A DNA stretch of 64,000 bases from the NCBI RefSeq assembly GCF_001636295.1, contig NZ_CP014209.1, positions 1,240,001-1,304,000 of the forward strand, given 5' to 3'. The first letter of the stretch is position 1, and the number at the start of each line of letters is the position of its first letter. Both the position numbers and the translations under genes were made by a program. The notes below the pieces were generated by a model that was not told where the DNA came from, ran no database searches, and worked only from the letters and a program-made list of their open reading frames with translations. Positions 45,230 to 56,712 of this stretch are shown here, in pieces. This stretch comes from Isoptericola dokdonensis DS-3. GTDB lineage: Bacteria; Actinomycetota; Actinomycetes; Actinomycetales; Cellulomonadaceae.

Positions 45230-47856
<2,627 letters not shown>

Positions 47857-47913
47857 GGCTGGAGCTTCCCAGAACGACCTGCCGCGGCGCAGGGTCTGCC
47901 TTCATCTGGCGGC

Positions 47914-48660
47914 TCAACCTCCGACCGTCCCGTCGGCCACGCTCACCGACGCACCTTCAGGGGTCGCGGTCGAGAGGTCGTCCGCGATCAGCCCGTTGAG
48001 GACACGCACGACGACGCGATCGAAGAGGTCGTCGTCGGACGTCCTTGCATCGCCGAGGGCGGCCGCGAGGTGCGGGTGCCCGCCGCGCGCCACGATGTGC
48101 GCGAGGTACGCACCGGCGGTGGCCTGGGTCCGGGCGTCGACCGCGGCCCCCGTGGTCTCCGCAAGCTCGGCGCCGGCCAGCAGGCGCACGACACCGCTGA
48201 GGATGGCGAGCGCCTCAAGCTTCTCCCACCCGGGGCGTCGCACCTGGTGCAGCGCCGCCAGCCCGTGCTCCAGGTAGGCGGCGGCTCCCGGCCCGACCTG
48301 ACGCCCGCTGCCCTGCGCCTCGATCATCCAGGGGTGACTCATGAGCATCGTGCGACTCTGCCGGGCGAGGGTGACCAGGTCTGCGCGCCAGTCACCGGAG
48401 AGTGGTTCGTACGGCACTGCGCCGACGACCTGGTCGATCATGAGCTCGACCAGCTCGCTGCGCGTGGCGACGTAGCGGTACAGGGACGCCGGCGCGGTAC
48501 CGAGCGCCGTCGCCACCTGCCGCATCGTCGCGGCCTGCAGGCCTCTGACATCGGCGATCTCGATGGCCGCCCGCGCCAGCGCAGCGCGGCTGAACTCGGG
48601 CGCGGGCCCCCTGGCAGCCCGCTCGGGTCGCAGCCAGATGCTCGATGCGGGGTCGGTCAC
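47914..48660 (-). CDS. TetR-family transcription regulator
   Basis: This 248-residue repressor has an N-terminal helix-turn-helix in FSRAALARAAIEIADVRGLQ and TMRQVATALGTAPASLYRYV. The C-terminal ligand domain begins LMIDQVVGAVPYE. Of the GTG codons at 48660, 48663 and 48669, 48660 gives eight bases from the GGAGG site and was chosen. It is divergent from an alpha/beta hydrolase gene and probably represses both. The ligand is unknown. Confidence 0.85.
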   Translation of the reverse strand: MTDPASSIWLRPERAARGPAPEFSRAALARAAIEIADVRGLQAATMRQVATALGTAPASLYRYVATRSELVELMIDQVVGAVPYEPLSGDWRADLVTLARQSRTMLMSHPWMIEAQGSGRQVGPGAAAYLEHGLAALHQVRRPGWEKLEALAILSGVVRLLAGAELAETTGAAVDARTQATAGAYLAHIVARGGHPHLAAALGDARTSDDDLFDRVVVRVLNGLIADDLSTATPEGASVSVADGTVGG

Positions 48661-48679
48661 CACACTCACCTCCGTTTCT

Positions 48680-48722
48680 GCGAACAGTGTACTCAATGGG
48701 CTACCCTGAACCGCGAACACTG
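48680..48722. promoter_or_regulatory. Direct repeats in the TetR/hydrolase divergent promoter
   Basis: GCGAACAGTG (48680-48689) and GCGAACACTG (48713-48722) are direct repeats 33 bases apart, three helical turns. The first overlaps a minus-strand -10 (TACACT, 48686-48691) for the regulator. These are candidate TetR operators. Confidence 0.5.
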
Positions 48723-48746
48723 ATCGCAGTAACAGGGGACGAAGCC

Positions 48747-49652
48747 ATGACTGATGCCTGGACACCGACGATGCACGCCTGCAACGGGACGGTCTCCCTG
48801 GCGTACGACCGGCGTACGCAGTCCTCCGGGGAGCCACTGTTGCTCATCATGGGCCTCGGCACGTCCAGGTTCTGGTGGCCCACCGGCCTCGTGGACGCAT
48901 TCGTGCAGCAGGGCTTCGACGTCGCGCGCTATGACCAGCGCGACGCCGGGGGATCCACCCGCATGCCGACCACCTCCACCAGCAACCCGTTCTCCGCACT
49001 CTTCGGGAAGATGGGCGACGCCTACTCCTCGGAGGACATGACCGACGACGCCGTCGCGGTGCTCGACGCACTCGGTTGGCGACGGGCGCACGTCTTCGGG
49101 CACTCCCTCGGTGGGGTGGTCGCCCAGCGCATCGCCCTGCGCCATCCCGACCGCGTGCTCAGCCTGGTTTCGTCGGCCGCACTGCCGAGCGACGTCTCGG
49201 GAGTCGGCGTCGCCCGCTACCTCCGGCCCGGACTGCTCGCCAAGCTCGCCCGCACGAAGTTCCCGGAGGGGCGCGAGGGGGACATCGCCGCGAGCCTCGC
49301 CGTGGCACGTGGGGTCGCTTCCCCGCGCTACCCCTTCGACGAGCAGGCCGCCCGCGAGTGGATCGAGCGCGAGGTCGACAGCGGCCCGCGCGATACCCAG
49401 GCTCAGAGCCGCCAGATCGGCGCACAGTGGCACGGGCCGCGGCTCGACACCCTGGATGTTCCCGCACTGGTGCTCCACGGTGACGCCGACCCGATCCTGC
49501 GCACCAGCGCCGGCCGGGCGACCGCACGAGCGATCCACGGGTCCCGCCTGGTCACTTTCCCCGGCGTCGGCCACGACCTCCCCGAACCGCTGTGGCCCAC
49601 CATCGCCCGCGAGGTCGGTGCTATCGCGGCCGCAGCACGCAGGGTCTCGTGA
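48747..49652 (+). CDS. Alpha/beta-fold hydrolase
   Basis: This 301-residue cytoplasmic hydrolase has the nucleophile elbow VFGHSLGG, the acid in LHGDADPILR and the His in PGVGHDLPE. An internal cap runs about residues 140-230. The opening LLLIMGLGTSRFWWP matches epoxide-hydrolase or lipase-like family members. It is controlled by the divergent TetR gene. Although it lies within the purine region it has no obvious step there; it may be an independent insertion. Confidence 0.87.
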   Translation: MTDAWTPTMHACNGTVSLAYDRRTQSSGEPLLLIMGLGTSRFWWPTGLVDAFVQQGFDVARYDQRDAGGSTRMPTTSTSNPFSALFGKMGDAYSSEDMTDDAVAVLDALGWRRAHVFGHSLGGVVAQRIALRHPDRVLSLVSSAALPSDVSGVGVARYLRPGLLAKLARTKFPEGREGDIAASLAVARGVASPRYPFDEQAAREWIEREVDSGPRDTQAQSRQIGAQWHGPRLDTLDVPALVLHGDADPILRTSAGRATARAIHGSRLVTFPGVGHDLPEPLWPTIAREVGAIAAAARRVS

Positions 49653-49727
49653 TCGGCTCCGACCGCCGCGGGGAACCGACCTCCGGACGCGCTCCTCGGC
49701 CGCGCCCAGCCCGCAGCGGGAGGGTGA

Positions 49728-49790
49728 AGTGATGGCTTAACCACGGCGAAACGCACGCACCGTCGTCCGGAAACGTCCGCTGCCTACGTT
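49728..49790 (+). promoter_or_regulatory. GCTTAA motif site 2 and promoter of the importer operon
   Basis: AGTGATGGCTTAAC (49728-49741) shares 10-11 positions with the other two motif sites. A -10-like TACGTT lies at 49785-49790, 41 bases before the importer start. The motif is thus 43 bases upstream of the -10, a position suited to an activator or a looping repressor. Confidence 0.45.
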
Positions 49791-49831
49791 GCGGTACGTC
49801 ACATCGGAAGACGTCGAGCGGAGTTCCACCC

Positions 49832-50944
49832 ATGGCAGTTCACAGCAGTTCCTCGCGACGTGCCCGCCTGGGTGCCGTCGGCGCGATGGTCGCCGCGTCC
49901 GCGCTCGTCCTGGCGAGCTGCTCCAGCGGCGAGCCCGAGCCCGCGGGCGGGTCCGGCGAGGACGCGTCGTACGGCGAGATCAGCGTGCAGTACTCGTGGA
50001 TCAAGAACGAGGAGTTCGCGGGCGAGTTCTACGCCTACGACAAGGGCTACTACGACGAGGCCGGCTTCGACGACGTGCTCGGGATCTCCGGCCCGGACAC
50101 CGGCGTCGCGAAGCTCCTGTCCGGCTCGGTGCAGGTGGCGCTCAGCGACGCGGCGTCGGTCGGCGCGGCCATCGCGGAGCAGGAGGCGCCGCTGAAGATC
50201 ATCGGCGCGACGTTCCAGAAGAACCCGTTCACGATCCTGTCCCTGGCCGACGGCGGGAACATCACCTCCCCCGAGGACCTCGTGGGCAAGACCATCGGCG
50301 TGCAGGACTCCAACGCGTCGGTGTTCGCCGCCCTGCTGCGGGCCAACGACATCGACGAGAGCGAGGTCACCGTCGTGCCGGTCGACTTCGACCCGACGCC
50401 GCTGATGAACGGCGAGGTCGACGGCTTCATGGCCTACCTGACCAACGAGGCCCTGACGGTCGAGCTCGCGGGCTACGACGTCACCAACCTCGCCTACGCC
50501 GAGAACGGCGTCCCCTACGTGGCCGAGACGTTCAGCGTCACCGACCAGTACCTGGCGGAGAACCGCGAGCTGCTCAAGGCGTTCCTCACCGCGGAGATCA
50601 AGGGCTGGACGCACGTGTTCACCGAGCCCACCGACGACACCGTCGCACTGGTCGAGGAGCACTACAACGCCGCGGCGGCCGAGTCCGCCGAGGGCCTGGA
50701 GGCCGTGTTCGGCGCGCTGGACCCCGAGAAGACGGCGATGGGCCTGGAGGCCTCCAAGGAGCTGATCACCACCTCCGAGACCGAGGCCAACGGCCTCTTC
50801 ACCATCTCCGACGAGCTCCAGCAGCAGACCGTCGACTCCCTCGCCGCCGCCGGCTGGGAGGTCACCACCGACCAGCTGTTCGACACGTCGATCATCGACG
50901 AGATCTACGCCGAGTCCCCCGAGCTCGTCGACTACCTCCCGTAA
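49832..50944 (+). CDS. NMT1/SsuA-type ABC importer substrate-binding lipoprotein
   Basis: This 370-residue lipoprotein has a signal peptide with lipobox LASC (Cys about residue 30). Its periplasmic-binding fold is of the NMT1/THI5/SsuA kind (SWIKNEEFAGEFYAYDKGYY, then GVQDSNASVF). Related proteins bind pyrimidines, sulfonates or nitrate. Its position in the purine region suggests import of a purine or ureide; this is inference. The ATG at 49832 has a GGAG site. Confidence 0.85.
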   Translation: MAVHSSSSRRARLGAVGAMVAASALVLASCSSGEPEPAGGSGEDASYGEISVQYSWIKNEEFAGEFYAYDKGYYDEAGFDDVLGISGPDTGVAKLLSGSVQVALSDAASVGAAIAEQEAPLKIIGATFQKNPFTILSLADGGNITSPEDLVGKTIGVQDSNASVFAALLRANDIDESEVTVVPVDFDPTPLMNGEVDGFMAYLTNEALTVELAGYDVTNLAYAENGVPYVAETFSVTDQYLAENRELLKAFLTAEIKGWTHVFTEPTDDTVALVEEHYNAAAAESAEGLEAVFGALDPEKTAMGLEASKELITTSETEANGLFTISDELQQQTVDSLAAAGWEVTTDQLFDTSIIDEIYAESPELVDYLP

Positions 50945-50950
50945 GGAACC

Positions 50951-51802
50951 ATGAGCAACGACCTCACGTCGGAGGCCACCGTCCCGGGGCCGTCGCAGGC
51001 GACTGCGACGGCCCCGGGCGGCACCGGCCTCGCCATCGACGGCCTCACCAAGACGTTCCCCACCGGCCGCGGCCGGAGCGTGACCGCCCTGCAGGACACC
51101 CACCTGCACACCGACCAGGGGTCGTTCCTCGCGCTCCTCGGCCCGTCCGGCTGCGGCAAGTCGACGATCCTGCGCGTGCTCGCCGACCTCGAGCAGCCGA
51201 CGTCCGGCACCGTGCTCGTCGACGGCAAGACCCCGGCGCAGCTGCGCCGCGACAGCGAGCTGGGCATCGCCTTCCAGGACCACGCGCTGCTGCCGTGGCG
51301 CAGCGTCACGGCGAACATCCGCCTCGTGTTCGAGGTCGCTGGCCGCAAGGTCGACAAGGCGTACGTCGACGAGCTGGTCGCGCTGGTCGGCCTCACCGGG
51401 TTCGAGAAGGCCAAGCCCGCCCAGCTCTCCGGCGGTATGCGGCAGCGCGTCTCCATCGCGCGGGCCCTCGCCCTCAAGCCGTCCGTGCTGCTCCTCGACG
51501 AGCCGTTCGGGGCGCTGGATGACATGACCCGCCAGAACCTCAACCTCGAGCTGCTGCGCATCTGGACCGAGAAGCCCGCCACCACGCTGCTCGTCACGCA
51601 CGGCATCGCCGAGGCGATCTTCCTGTCCGACCGCGTCGCGGTGATGTCCCCCCGGCCGGGACGCATCAAGGAGATCATCGAGGTCGACCTGCCCCGCCCC
51701 CGCACCCCCGACATGATGCGGTCCCCCGAGTTCCACGCGCTGGTCGACCGGGCCTCCGAGCTGCTGTTCGGGTCCGACGGCCGCGCCGCGGCGGAGGCCT
51801 GA
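50951..51802 (+). CDS. SsuB/TauB-type ABC importer ATPase
   Basis: This 283-residue ABC ATPase has Walker [10 protein letters not shown], signature [15 protein letters not shown] and Walker [13 protein letters not shown], with switch His in VTHGIAEAI. The Q-loop sequence [12 protein letters not shown] is typical of nitrate/sulfonate/pyrimidine importers. An N-terminal leader of about 30 residues precedes the domain. It follows the lipoprotein gene by six bases and touches the first permease gene by one base (TGATG). Confidence 0.88.
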   Translation: MSNDLTSEATVPGPSQATATAPGGTGLAIDGLTKTFPTGRGRSVTALQDTHLHTDQGSFLALLGPSGCGKSTILRVLADLEQPTSGTVLVDGKTPAQLRRDSELGIAFQDHALLPWRSVTANIRLVFEVAGRKVDKAYVDELVALVGLTGFEKAKPAQLSGGMRQRVSIARALALKPSVLLLDEPFGALDDMTRQNLNLELLRIWTEKPATTLLVTHGIAEAIFLSDRVAVMSPRPGRIKEIIEVDLPRPRTPDMMRSPEFHALVDRASELLFGSDGRAAAEA

Positions 51803-52611
51803 TGCGCCGCGGCCCCGGCGTGCCCACCTGGCTCGCCGGGCTCATCGGCGCCGTCGTGCTCGTCGCCGCGTGGTGGCTGTTCTCCGCCACGATCTTCGAC
51901 CCACCGCCCGGGACCACCTTCACCCCCGTCCCGCCCCCCGGCGTCGTGCTCCAGACCCTCGCCGCCGACGGCCTCGCCCCCTACTGGTCGGTGTTCCAGG
52001 TGACCATCACCGAGGCGCTGATCGGCTTCGCGTGGGGCAACGGCATCGCGCTGCTGCTGGCCGCCACCGTGCTGCTCGCCCCCCGCATCGAGACGGTGGT
52101 CGTGCAGATCGCCGTGGTGAGCTACTGCTTGCCGGTCGTGGCGGTCGGCGGCATCGCCATCGTCGTCCTCGGCGGTGCCGAGCGGCCCGGCGAGCCCAGC
52201 GCGACGGCGATCTTCCTCGCGGCGCTCGCGGTGTTCTTCACCACTGTCGTCGGCGCCCTGCTGGGCTTCCGGTCCGCGGACCCGGCGAGCCTCGACGTCG
52301 TGCGCGTGTACGGCGGCTCGCGGCTCACCCAGCTGCGCAAGGTGCGGCTCGTCGCCGCGACCCCCGCCATCCTCAACGCCCTCCAGATCGCCGTCCCGTC
52401 CGCGTTCCTCGGGGCGGTGCTCGGCGAGTACATGGGCGGCACGGACCGCGGCGTCGGCATCACCCTCATCCGCCTCCAGGGCGAGCTCGACTCGCCCCGC
52501 GTGTGGGCCGTGTTCCTGCTCACCGCCGCCGTCGCCCTCATCGGCTACGGCATCGTGGGGCTGGCCGCACGACTCGCCACCCCCTGGGTGGCAGGACGGA
52601 GCACCCCGTGA
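51802..52611 (+). CDS. SsuC-type ABC importer permease 1
   Basis: This 269-residue integral membrane protein has six helices. The EAA-like loop SLDVVRVYGGSRLTQLRKVRL contacts the ATPase. An N-terminal periplasmic loop (DPPPGTTFTPVPPPGVV) precedes the permease core. It forms the channel with the second permease, whose start it overlaps by four bases. Confidence 0.86.
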   Translation: MRRGPGVPTWLAGLIGAVVLVAAWWLFSATIFDPPPGTTFTPVPPPGVVLQTLAADGLAPYWSVFQVTITEALIGFAWGNGIALLLAATVLLAPRIETVVVQIAVVSYCLPVVAVGGIAIVVLGGAERPGEPSATAIFLAALAVFFTTVVGALLGFRSADPASLDVVRVYGGSRLTQLRKVRLVAATPAILNALQIAVPSAFLGAVLGEYMGGTDRGVGITLIRLQGELDSPRVWAVFLLTAAVALIGYGIVGLAARLATPWVAGRSTP

Positions 52612-53411
52612 ACGCCGTCTCGTGGCGTCCCGTCGGGCGGGCGGTCCTCAACGCCGGCCTGACGCTCGTCATCGTCCTGGCCCTGTGGTGGGCCGTGGTC
52701 AACCTCACCGGCATCTCCGAGTACGTGGCCAAGGGCCCCGCCGAGGTGTGGGAGTTCCTGGTCACCTCGCCCGAGGCGGCGGCGAACCGCGCCGAGCTCG
52801 CCCCGCTGCTGGGGCGCACCCTGCAGGACGCCGCCCTCGGGTTCGTCGTCGGGATGAGCGTCGCCGCGGTGCTGGCGGTGTGCTTCTCGCTGTCCCGGAC
52901 GGTCGAGGCCGGGGTCATGCCGCTGGCCCTGCTGCTGCGCTCGATCCCGCTGGTGTCGATCGCCCCGGTGATCATCCTCGTCACGGGCCGCGGCACCCAG
53001 GCGTCGGTGGCGGTGATCGGCTCCATCGTGGTGCTGTTCCCGGCGCTCGCCTCGATCATGTTCGGCCTGGGCCGGGCGAGCGCACAGTCGCTCGACCTGG
53101 TGCACGTGTACGGCGGGTCGCGGCTCACCGCGATGCGCAAGGTCAACGTGCCGGGCGCGCTGCCGTCGCTGTTCGCGGCCGCACGTGTCTCCGTGCCGGG
53201 CGCCGTGACGGGTGCGCTGCTCGCCGAGTGGCTCTCCACCGGACAGGGCATCGGCGGGTCGATCGTGAAGTTCACGGCGTCGGCGAAGTTCGACGACCTG
53301 TGGGCCTCCGTCGCGCTGATCACCGTCATCACGCTGCTGCTCTACAACCTGGTCCAGGTCGTGGAGAACGTCGTGCTCGCCCGCATGGCGATGACGTCCG
53401 CCCAGCGCTGA
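52608..53411 (+). CDS. SsuC-type ABC importer permease 2
   Basis: This 267-residue permease is homologous to permease 1, with the EAA-like loop SLDLVHVYGGSRLTAMRKVNV. Having two different permeases is less usual for this subfamily, which mostly uses a homodimer, but is known for riboflavin and pyrimidine relatives. The GTG at 52608 overlaps the upstream stop. The operon ends here, 149 bases before a TetR gene. Confidence 0.86.
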   Translation: MNAVSWRPVGRAVLNAGLTLVIVLALWWAVVNLTGISEYVAKGPAEVWEFLVTSPEAAANRAELAPLLGRTLQDAALGFVVGMSVAAVLAVCFSLSRTVEAGVMPLALLLRSIPLVSIAPVIILVTGRGTQASVAVIGSIVVLFPALASIMFGLGRASAQSLDLVHVYGGSRLTAMRKVNVPGALPSLFAAARVSVPGAVTGALLAEWLSTGQGIGGSIVKFTASAKFDDLWASVALITVITLLLYNLVQVVENVVLARMAMTSAQR

Positions 53412-53512
53412 CACCCTGCCCGCACGGCGGGCACGGGAGTGACGACCGGCCGGGCTCGGGGGACCCCGGCCGGTCGCCGGCCACGAGGGCCGCGCAGACG
53501 GTACCCCAAACT

Positions 53513-53522
53513 GACACGTGTC
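53513..53522. promoter_or_regulatory. Palindromic operator before TetR gene
   Basis: GACACGTGTC is a perfect 10-base palindrome. It lies next to a -10-like TGTTAT (53523-53528) and 37 bases before the regulator start, so the regulator may bind here to control itself. Confidence 0.45.
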
Positions 53523-53559
53523 TGTTATTCGCGGCGACCGTGGGTGCCACCATGTCGCC

Positions 53560-54147
53560 ATGGACACCCGGCAGCTCCGCACCCGCGCGCAGCTGCGCAG
53601 CGCGATCCTCGGTCTCGCTGCCCGGGAACCGGTCGGCACGCTCTCCGTCGCCGAGGTCGCCCGTGCGGCCGGCGTCACCCGCGACACCTTCTACCGGTAC
53701 GCCGCGAGCCCGGTGGAGCTGCTGGCGGGCGTGCTCGACGACGAGGTGCGCGCCATCGAGCTGCCCGCCCAGAGCGGCGCCGACGAGTTCGAGGACGCCC
53801 TGCGGCTCCTCCTGGAGCACGTCGCGACCCACGCGGCCGTCTACCGCGCCGCGCTCGTCGACGGCGCCGACGGCAGGATCCGCGCAGTGCTCCACGACGT
53901 CGTCGCGGCGCGGCTCCAGGAGTACCTGAGCACACGACCCGCGGCGCTGCCGCCCGACGTGCCCGACGGGCTGCCCCGAGACACCGCCCGCGCGGCGCTC
54001 GTCGCGTTCTCGGCCGCGGGGACCGTCGGCGCGATCACCGAGTGGCTGCGCGCCGGCGGGCACGCGGCGGACATCCCCGCGCTCGCCCGCACCGTGCTGG
54101 CCGCGGGGCCGGCCTGGTGGCGCACCCCCGTCGCCGGGACCGCCTGA
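53560..54147 (+). CDS. TetR-family transcription regulator
   Basis: This 195-residue regulator has its helix-turn-helix in LSVAEVARAAGVTRDTFYRYA and an Ala-rich helical ligand domain. The ATG at 53560 (MDTRQLRTRAQLRSA) is the start that sets the family's N-terminal helix near residue 5. It lies between the importer operon and the leftward ureide genes, with which it is convergent. It could govern either the importer or itself. Confidence 0.85.
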   Translation: MDTRQLRTRAQLRSAILGLAAREPVGTLSVAEVARAAGVTRDTFYRYAASPVELLAGVLDDEVRAIELPAQSGADEFEDALRLLLEHVATHAAVYRAALVDGADGRIRAVLHDVVAARLQEYLSTRPAALPPDVPDGLPRDTARAALVAFSAAGTVGAITEWLRAGGHAADIPALARTVLAAGPAWWRTPVAGTA

Positions 54148-54160
54148 CCCGCCCGACCCC

Positions 54161-55480
54161 TCAGGGCCGGTCGGCGGCCAGCTGCAGCACCGACTCCGCG
54201 AGCGCCCGCACCCCGTGCGCGACGTCACCGGTGGACACCGACTCGGCCGGGTGGTGGCTGATACCGTCCGGGTTGCGCAGGAACAGCATCCCGACGCCAG
54301 TGAGGGACGCGAGCGCCATGCCGTCGTGACCGGCCGGGCTGAACAGGGTCGCCGGTTCCTCGGCCCCGGGCCGCAGGGTCGAGACGATGCCCTCGCGGAC
54401 GACGTCCTGGAGCAGCGGAGCGCAGAACACGGCGGGGGCGCTGTGCACCTCACGGGCCTGCCACGACAGGTGGCGGCGCCCGGTGATCTCGTCGAGCTCG
54501 GCCTCGATCGACCGCCACACGCGGTCCCGCTCACCGTCGAGCTCGCCGCGCAGATCGAGGCTGAGGTGCGCCTCCCCCGGCACGACGTTCACCGCCCCCG
54601 GGTACGCCTCGAGCTGCCCGACCGTGCCGATGACGTGGTGCTCGGCGCGGCAGAGCCGCTCGACGGCGAGCGCGGCCTCCGACGCGCCGAGCAGCGCGTC
54701 GCGGCGCCGCTCGTACGGGGTGCCGCCCGCGTGCCGGGCCTCCCCGGCGACGACGATCTGGAAGCGGCGGGCGCTCGCGATGGACGACACGACCGCCAGG
54801 GACTCGCCGGTCTCGTCGAGCCGGGGACCCTGCTCGATGTGCGCCTCCAGATAGCCGACGAGCTCCTCGGGCCGGCGCGCGGCCTCCCCGACCCGCCCGG
54901 GGTCGAGCCCGAACTCGCGGAACGCCTCCGCCAGGGTGACGCCGTCGGCGTCGGCGAGGTCCCACCACGCGGGGTCCCACGACCCGGCGACGGCGGAGGA
55001 CCCGAGCAGCGCCTTGCCGAACCGGGTGCCCTCCTCGTCCCAGAACGCCAGCACCTCGACGGCGAACGGCAGCGGCGAGCGGAACCCGACGCCGTCCGGC
55101 CCGGGCACCCGCAGCAGCCGTACGACCTCCAGGGCCACCAGGACGCCGAGGATGCCGTCGTAGCGGCCGGCGTCGGGCACGGTGTCGAGGTGGGAACCCA
55201 GCACGAGGGCAGGCGCGTCGTCCCGGACCGCGCCGGAGGGCGAGCCTGCCTCCAGGCGCCCGACGAGGTTGCCCGCCGCGTCCTGGCGCGACGTCATGCC
55301 GAGCTCACGCATCCACTCGGCGACCAGCCGGTTGACGCGGGCGTGCTCGGCCGAGAGGTACACCCGCTCGATGGCGCCCGTCGTGGCTGACACCCGCGCG
55401 AGCTCGTCGCAGCGCGCCATGACGCGCCGGGCGGCCACGGCGACCAGGTCGCTCTCGGCGACGAGCAGCCGACCGGTCAT
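54161..55480 (-). CDS. allC: Allantoate amidohydrolase (M20/AllC family)
   Basis: This 439-residue zinc hydrolase has metal ligands in GSHLDTVPDAGRYDG and FWDEEGTRFG, the EAHIEQGPRLDE motif, and substrate contacts in RHAGGTPYERRRDA. SPAGHDGMALA near the end supplies the last ligand. It should convert allantoate to (S)-ureidoglycine plus CO2 and ammonia. N-carbamoyl amino acid hydrolases share the fold, but the neighbours favour allantoate. It is last in the leftward operon, with an ATGA overlap from the aminotransferase. Confidence 0.87.
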   Translation of the reverse strand: MTGRLLVAESDLVAVAARRVMARCDELARVSATTGAIERVYLSAEHARVNRLVAEWMRELGMTSRQDAAGNLVGRLEAGSPSGAVRDDAPALVLGSHLDTVPDAGRYDGILGVLVALEVVRLLRVPGPDGVGFRSPLPFAVEVLAFWDEEGTRFGKALLGSSAVAGSWDPAWWDLADADGVTLAEAFREFGLDPGRVGEAARRPEELVGYLEAHIEQGPRLDETGESLAVVSSIASARRFQIVVAGEARHAGGTPYERRRDALLGASEAALAVERLCRAEHHVIGTVGQLEAYPGAVNVVPGEAHLSLDLRGELDGERDRVWRSIEAELDEITGRRHLSWQAREVHSAPAVFCAPLLQDVVREGIVSTLRPGAEEPATLFSPAGHDGMALASLTGVGMLFLRNPDGISHHPAESVSTGDVAHGVRALAESVLQLAADRP

Positions 55481-56712
55481 GCGGCGGCCCGGTAGACGTC
55501 GGCCGCGGCCTCGACCCCGCCCGCCACCGGGACCTTCGCCCCGAACCGGCGCAGCACGGCCTCCAGCGCGGCCAGCGTGGTCAGCACGGCGTCCTGGCGC
55601 GCGTTGTACCCCATGGTGCCGATGCGCCACACCCGCCCGTGCAGGGGCCCGAACGACGTGCCGATCTCGATGCCGAAGTCCTCGAGCAGCACGGTGCGCG
55701 CGGCGTCCCCGGGGACGCCGTCGGGGATCTCGACGGCGACGACGTTGTGCATCTTGTGCGCGACGTCGCCGAAGACCTCCAGGCCGAGCGCCCGCACGCC
55801 GGCGAGCATGGCGGCCCCGGCGAGCCGGTGCCGGTCGATCACGGCGTCGCGCCCCTCGGCGAGCAGCACCCGGGCGCACTCGCGCGCCCCGTAGAGCATC
55901 GACGTGGCCTCGGTGTGGTGGTTGAGCCGCCGCGGACCCCAGTAGTCGAGGATCTGACCGAGGTCGAAGTAGTTGGAGCGCACGAAGTCCGCGGCGTCCG
56001 GGTCGCCGTCCTCGCGGATCCCCGCCTCGATGGACTTGCGGGCCACGACCACCTCGACCGCCCGGTCGGACAGCGTGATCGGGGACGACCCGGAGGGCCC
56101 GCCGAGGCACTTCTGCAGGCCCGCGGTCGCGGCGTCCAGGCCCCAGGCGTCCGCCTCGAAGTCGTTGCCGCCGAGCGAGGCGGTGGCGTCGGTGTAGAAC
56201 AGGGCGCCGTGCCGGGCGCAGATCGCGCCGATCTCGTCCAGCGGCTGGTTCATCGTCGTGGACGTGTCGCCCTGCACCAGGGCCAGCAGGTGCGGCCGCA
56301 CCCGGGCGACGGCCTCCTCGATCGCGGACGGCGTGAACACCTGCCCCCAGGGCACCTCGATCGTGTGGACCTCGGCCATCGCGCGTCGGGCGATCTCGGC
56401 CAGCAGGTGCCCGAACCGGCCGAACACCGGCACGAGGACCCGTTCGCCGGGACGCACGAGCGACGTGATGGCGGCCTCGATGCCCGCCCGGGACGTGCCG
56501 TCGACGAGCACGGTCGCCTCGTTGCGGGTCGACCACACGCCGCGGTACAGCTCCTGGGTCTCGGTCATCGTGGCGGTCATGAACGGGTCGTACTGACCGA
56601 CCAGCGGCGCGGACATCGCGCGCAGCACGCTCGGGTACGCCGAGATCGGTCCCGGTCCCATGAGCAGCCGGGCGGGCGGGTCGATCGGGCCGGGCAGCGG
56701 GGCGTGCGTCAT
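55477..56712 (-). CDS. pucG: Ureidoglycine-glyoxylate aminotransferase (PucG-like)
   Basis: This 411-residue PLP enzyme of the alanine-glyoxylate/serine-pyruvate class has LLMGPGPISAYP at the N-terminus, typical of PucG/HpxJ. The PLP Lys lies in AGLQKCLGGPSGSSP, and DATASLGGNDFE carries the PLP Asp. It should transfer the amino group of (S)-ureidoglycine to glyoxylate, giving oxalurate and glycine. Position between allantoate hydrolase and the amidase fits this order of reactions. Confidence 0.87.
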   Translation of the reverse strand: MTHAPLPGPIDPPARLLMGPGPISAYPSVLRAMSAPLVGQYDPFMTATMTETQELYRGVWSTRNEATVLVDGTSRAGIEAAITSLVRPGERVLVPVFGRFGHLLAEIARRAMAEVHTIEVPWGQVFTPSAIEEAVARVRPHLLALVQGDTSTTMNQPLDEIGAICARHGALFYTDATASLGGNDFEADAWGLDAATAGLQKCLGGPSGSSPITLSDRAVEVVVARKSIEAGIREDGDPDAADFVRSNYFDLGQILDYWGPRRLNHHTEATSMLYGARECARVLLAEGRDAVIDRHRLAGAAMLAGVRALGLEVFGDVAHKMHNVVAVEIPDGVPGDAARTVLLEDFGIEIGTSFGPLHGRVWRIGTMGYNARQDAVLTTLAALEAVLRRFGAKVPVAGGVEAAADVYRAAA

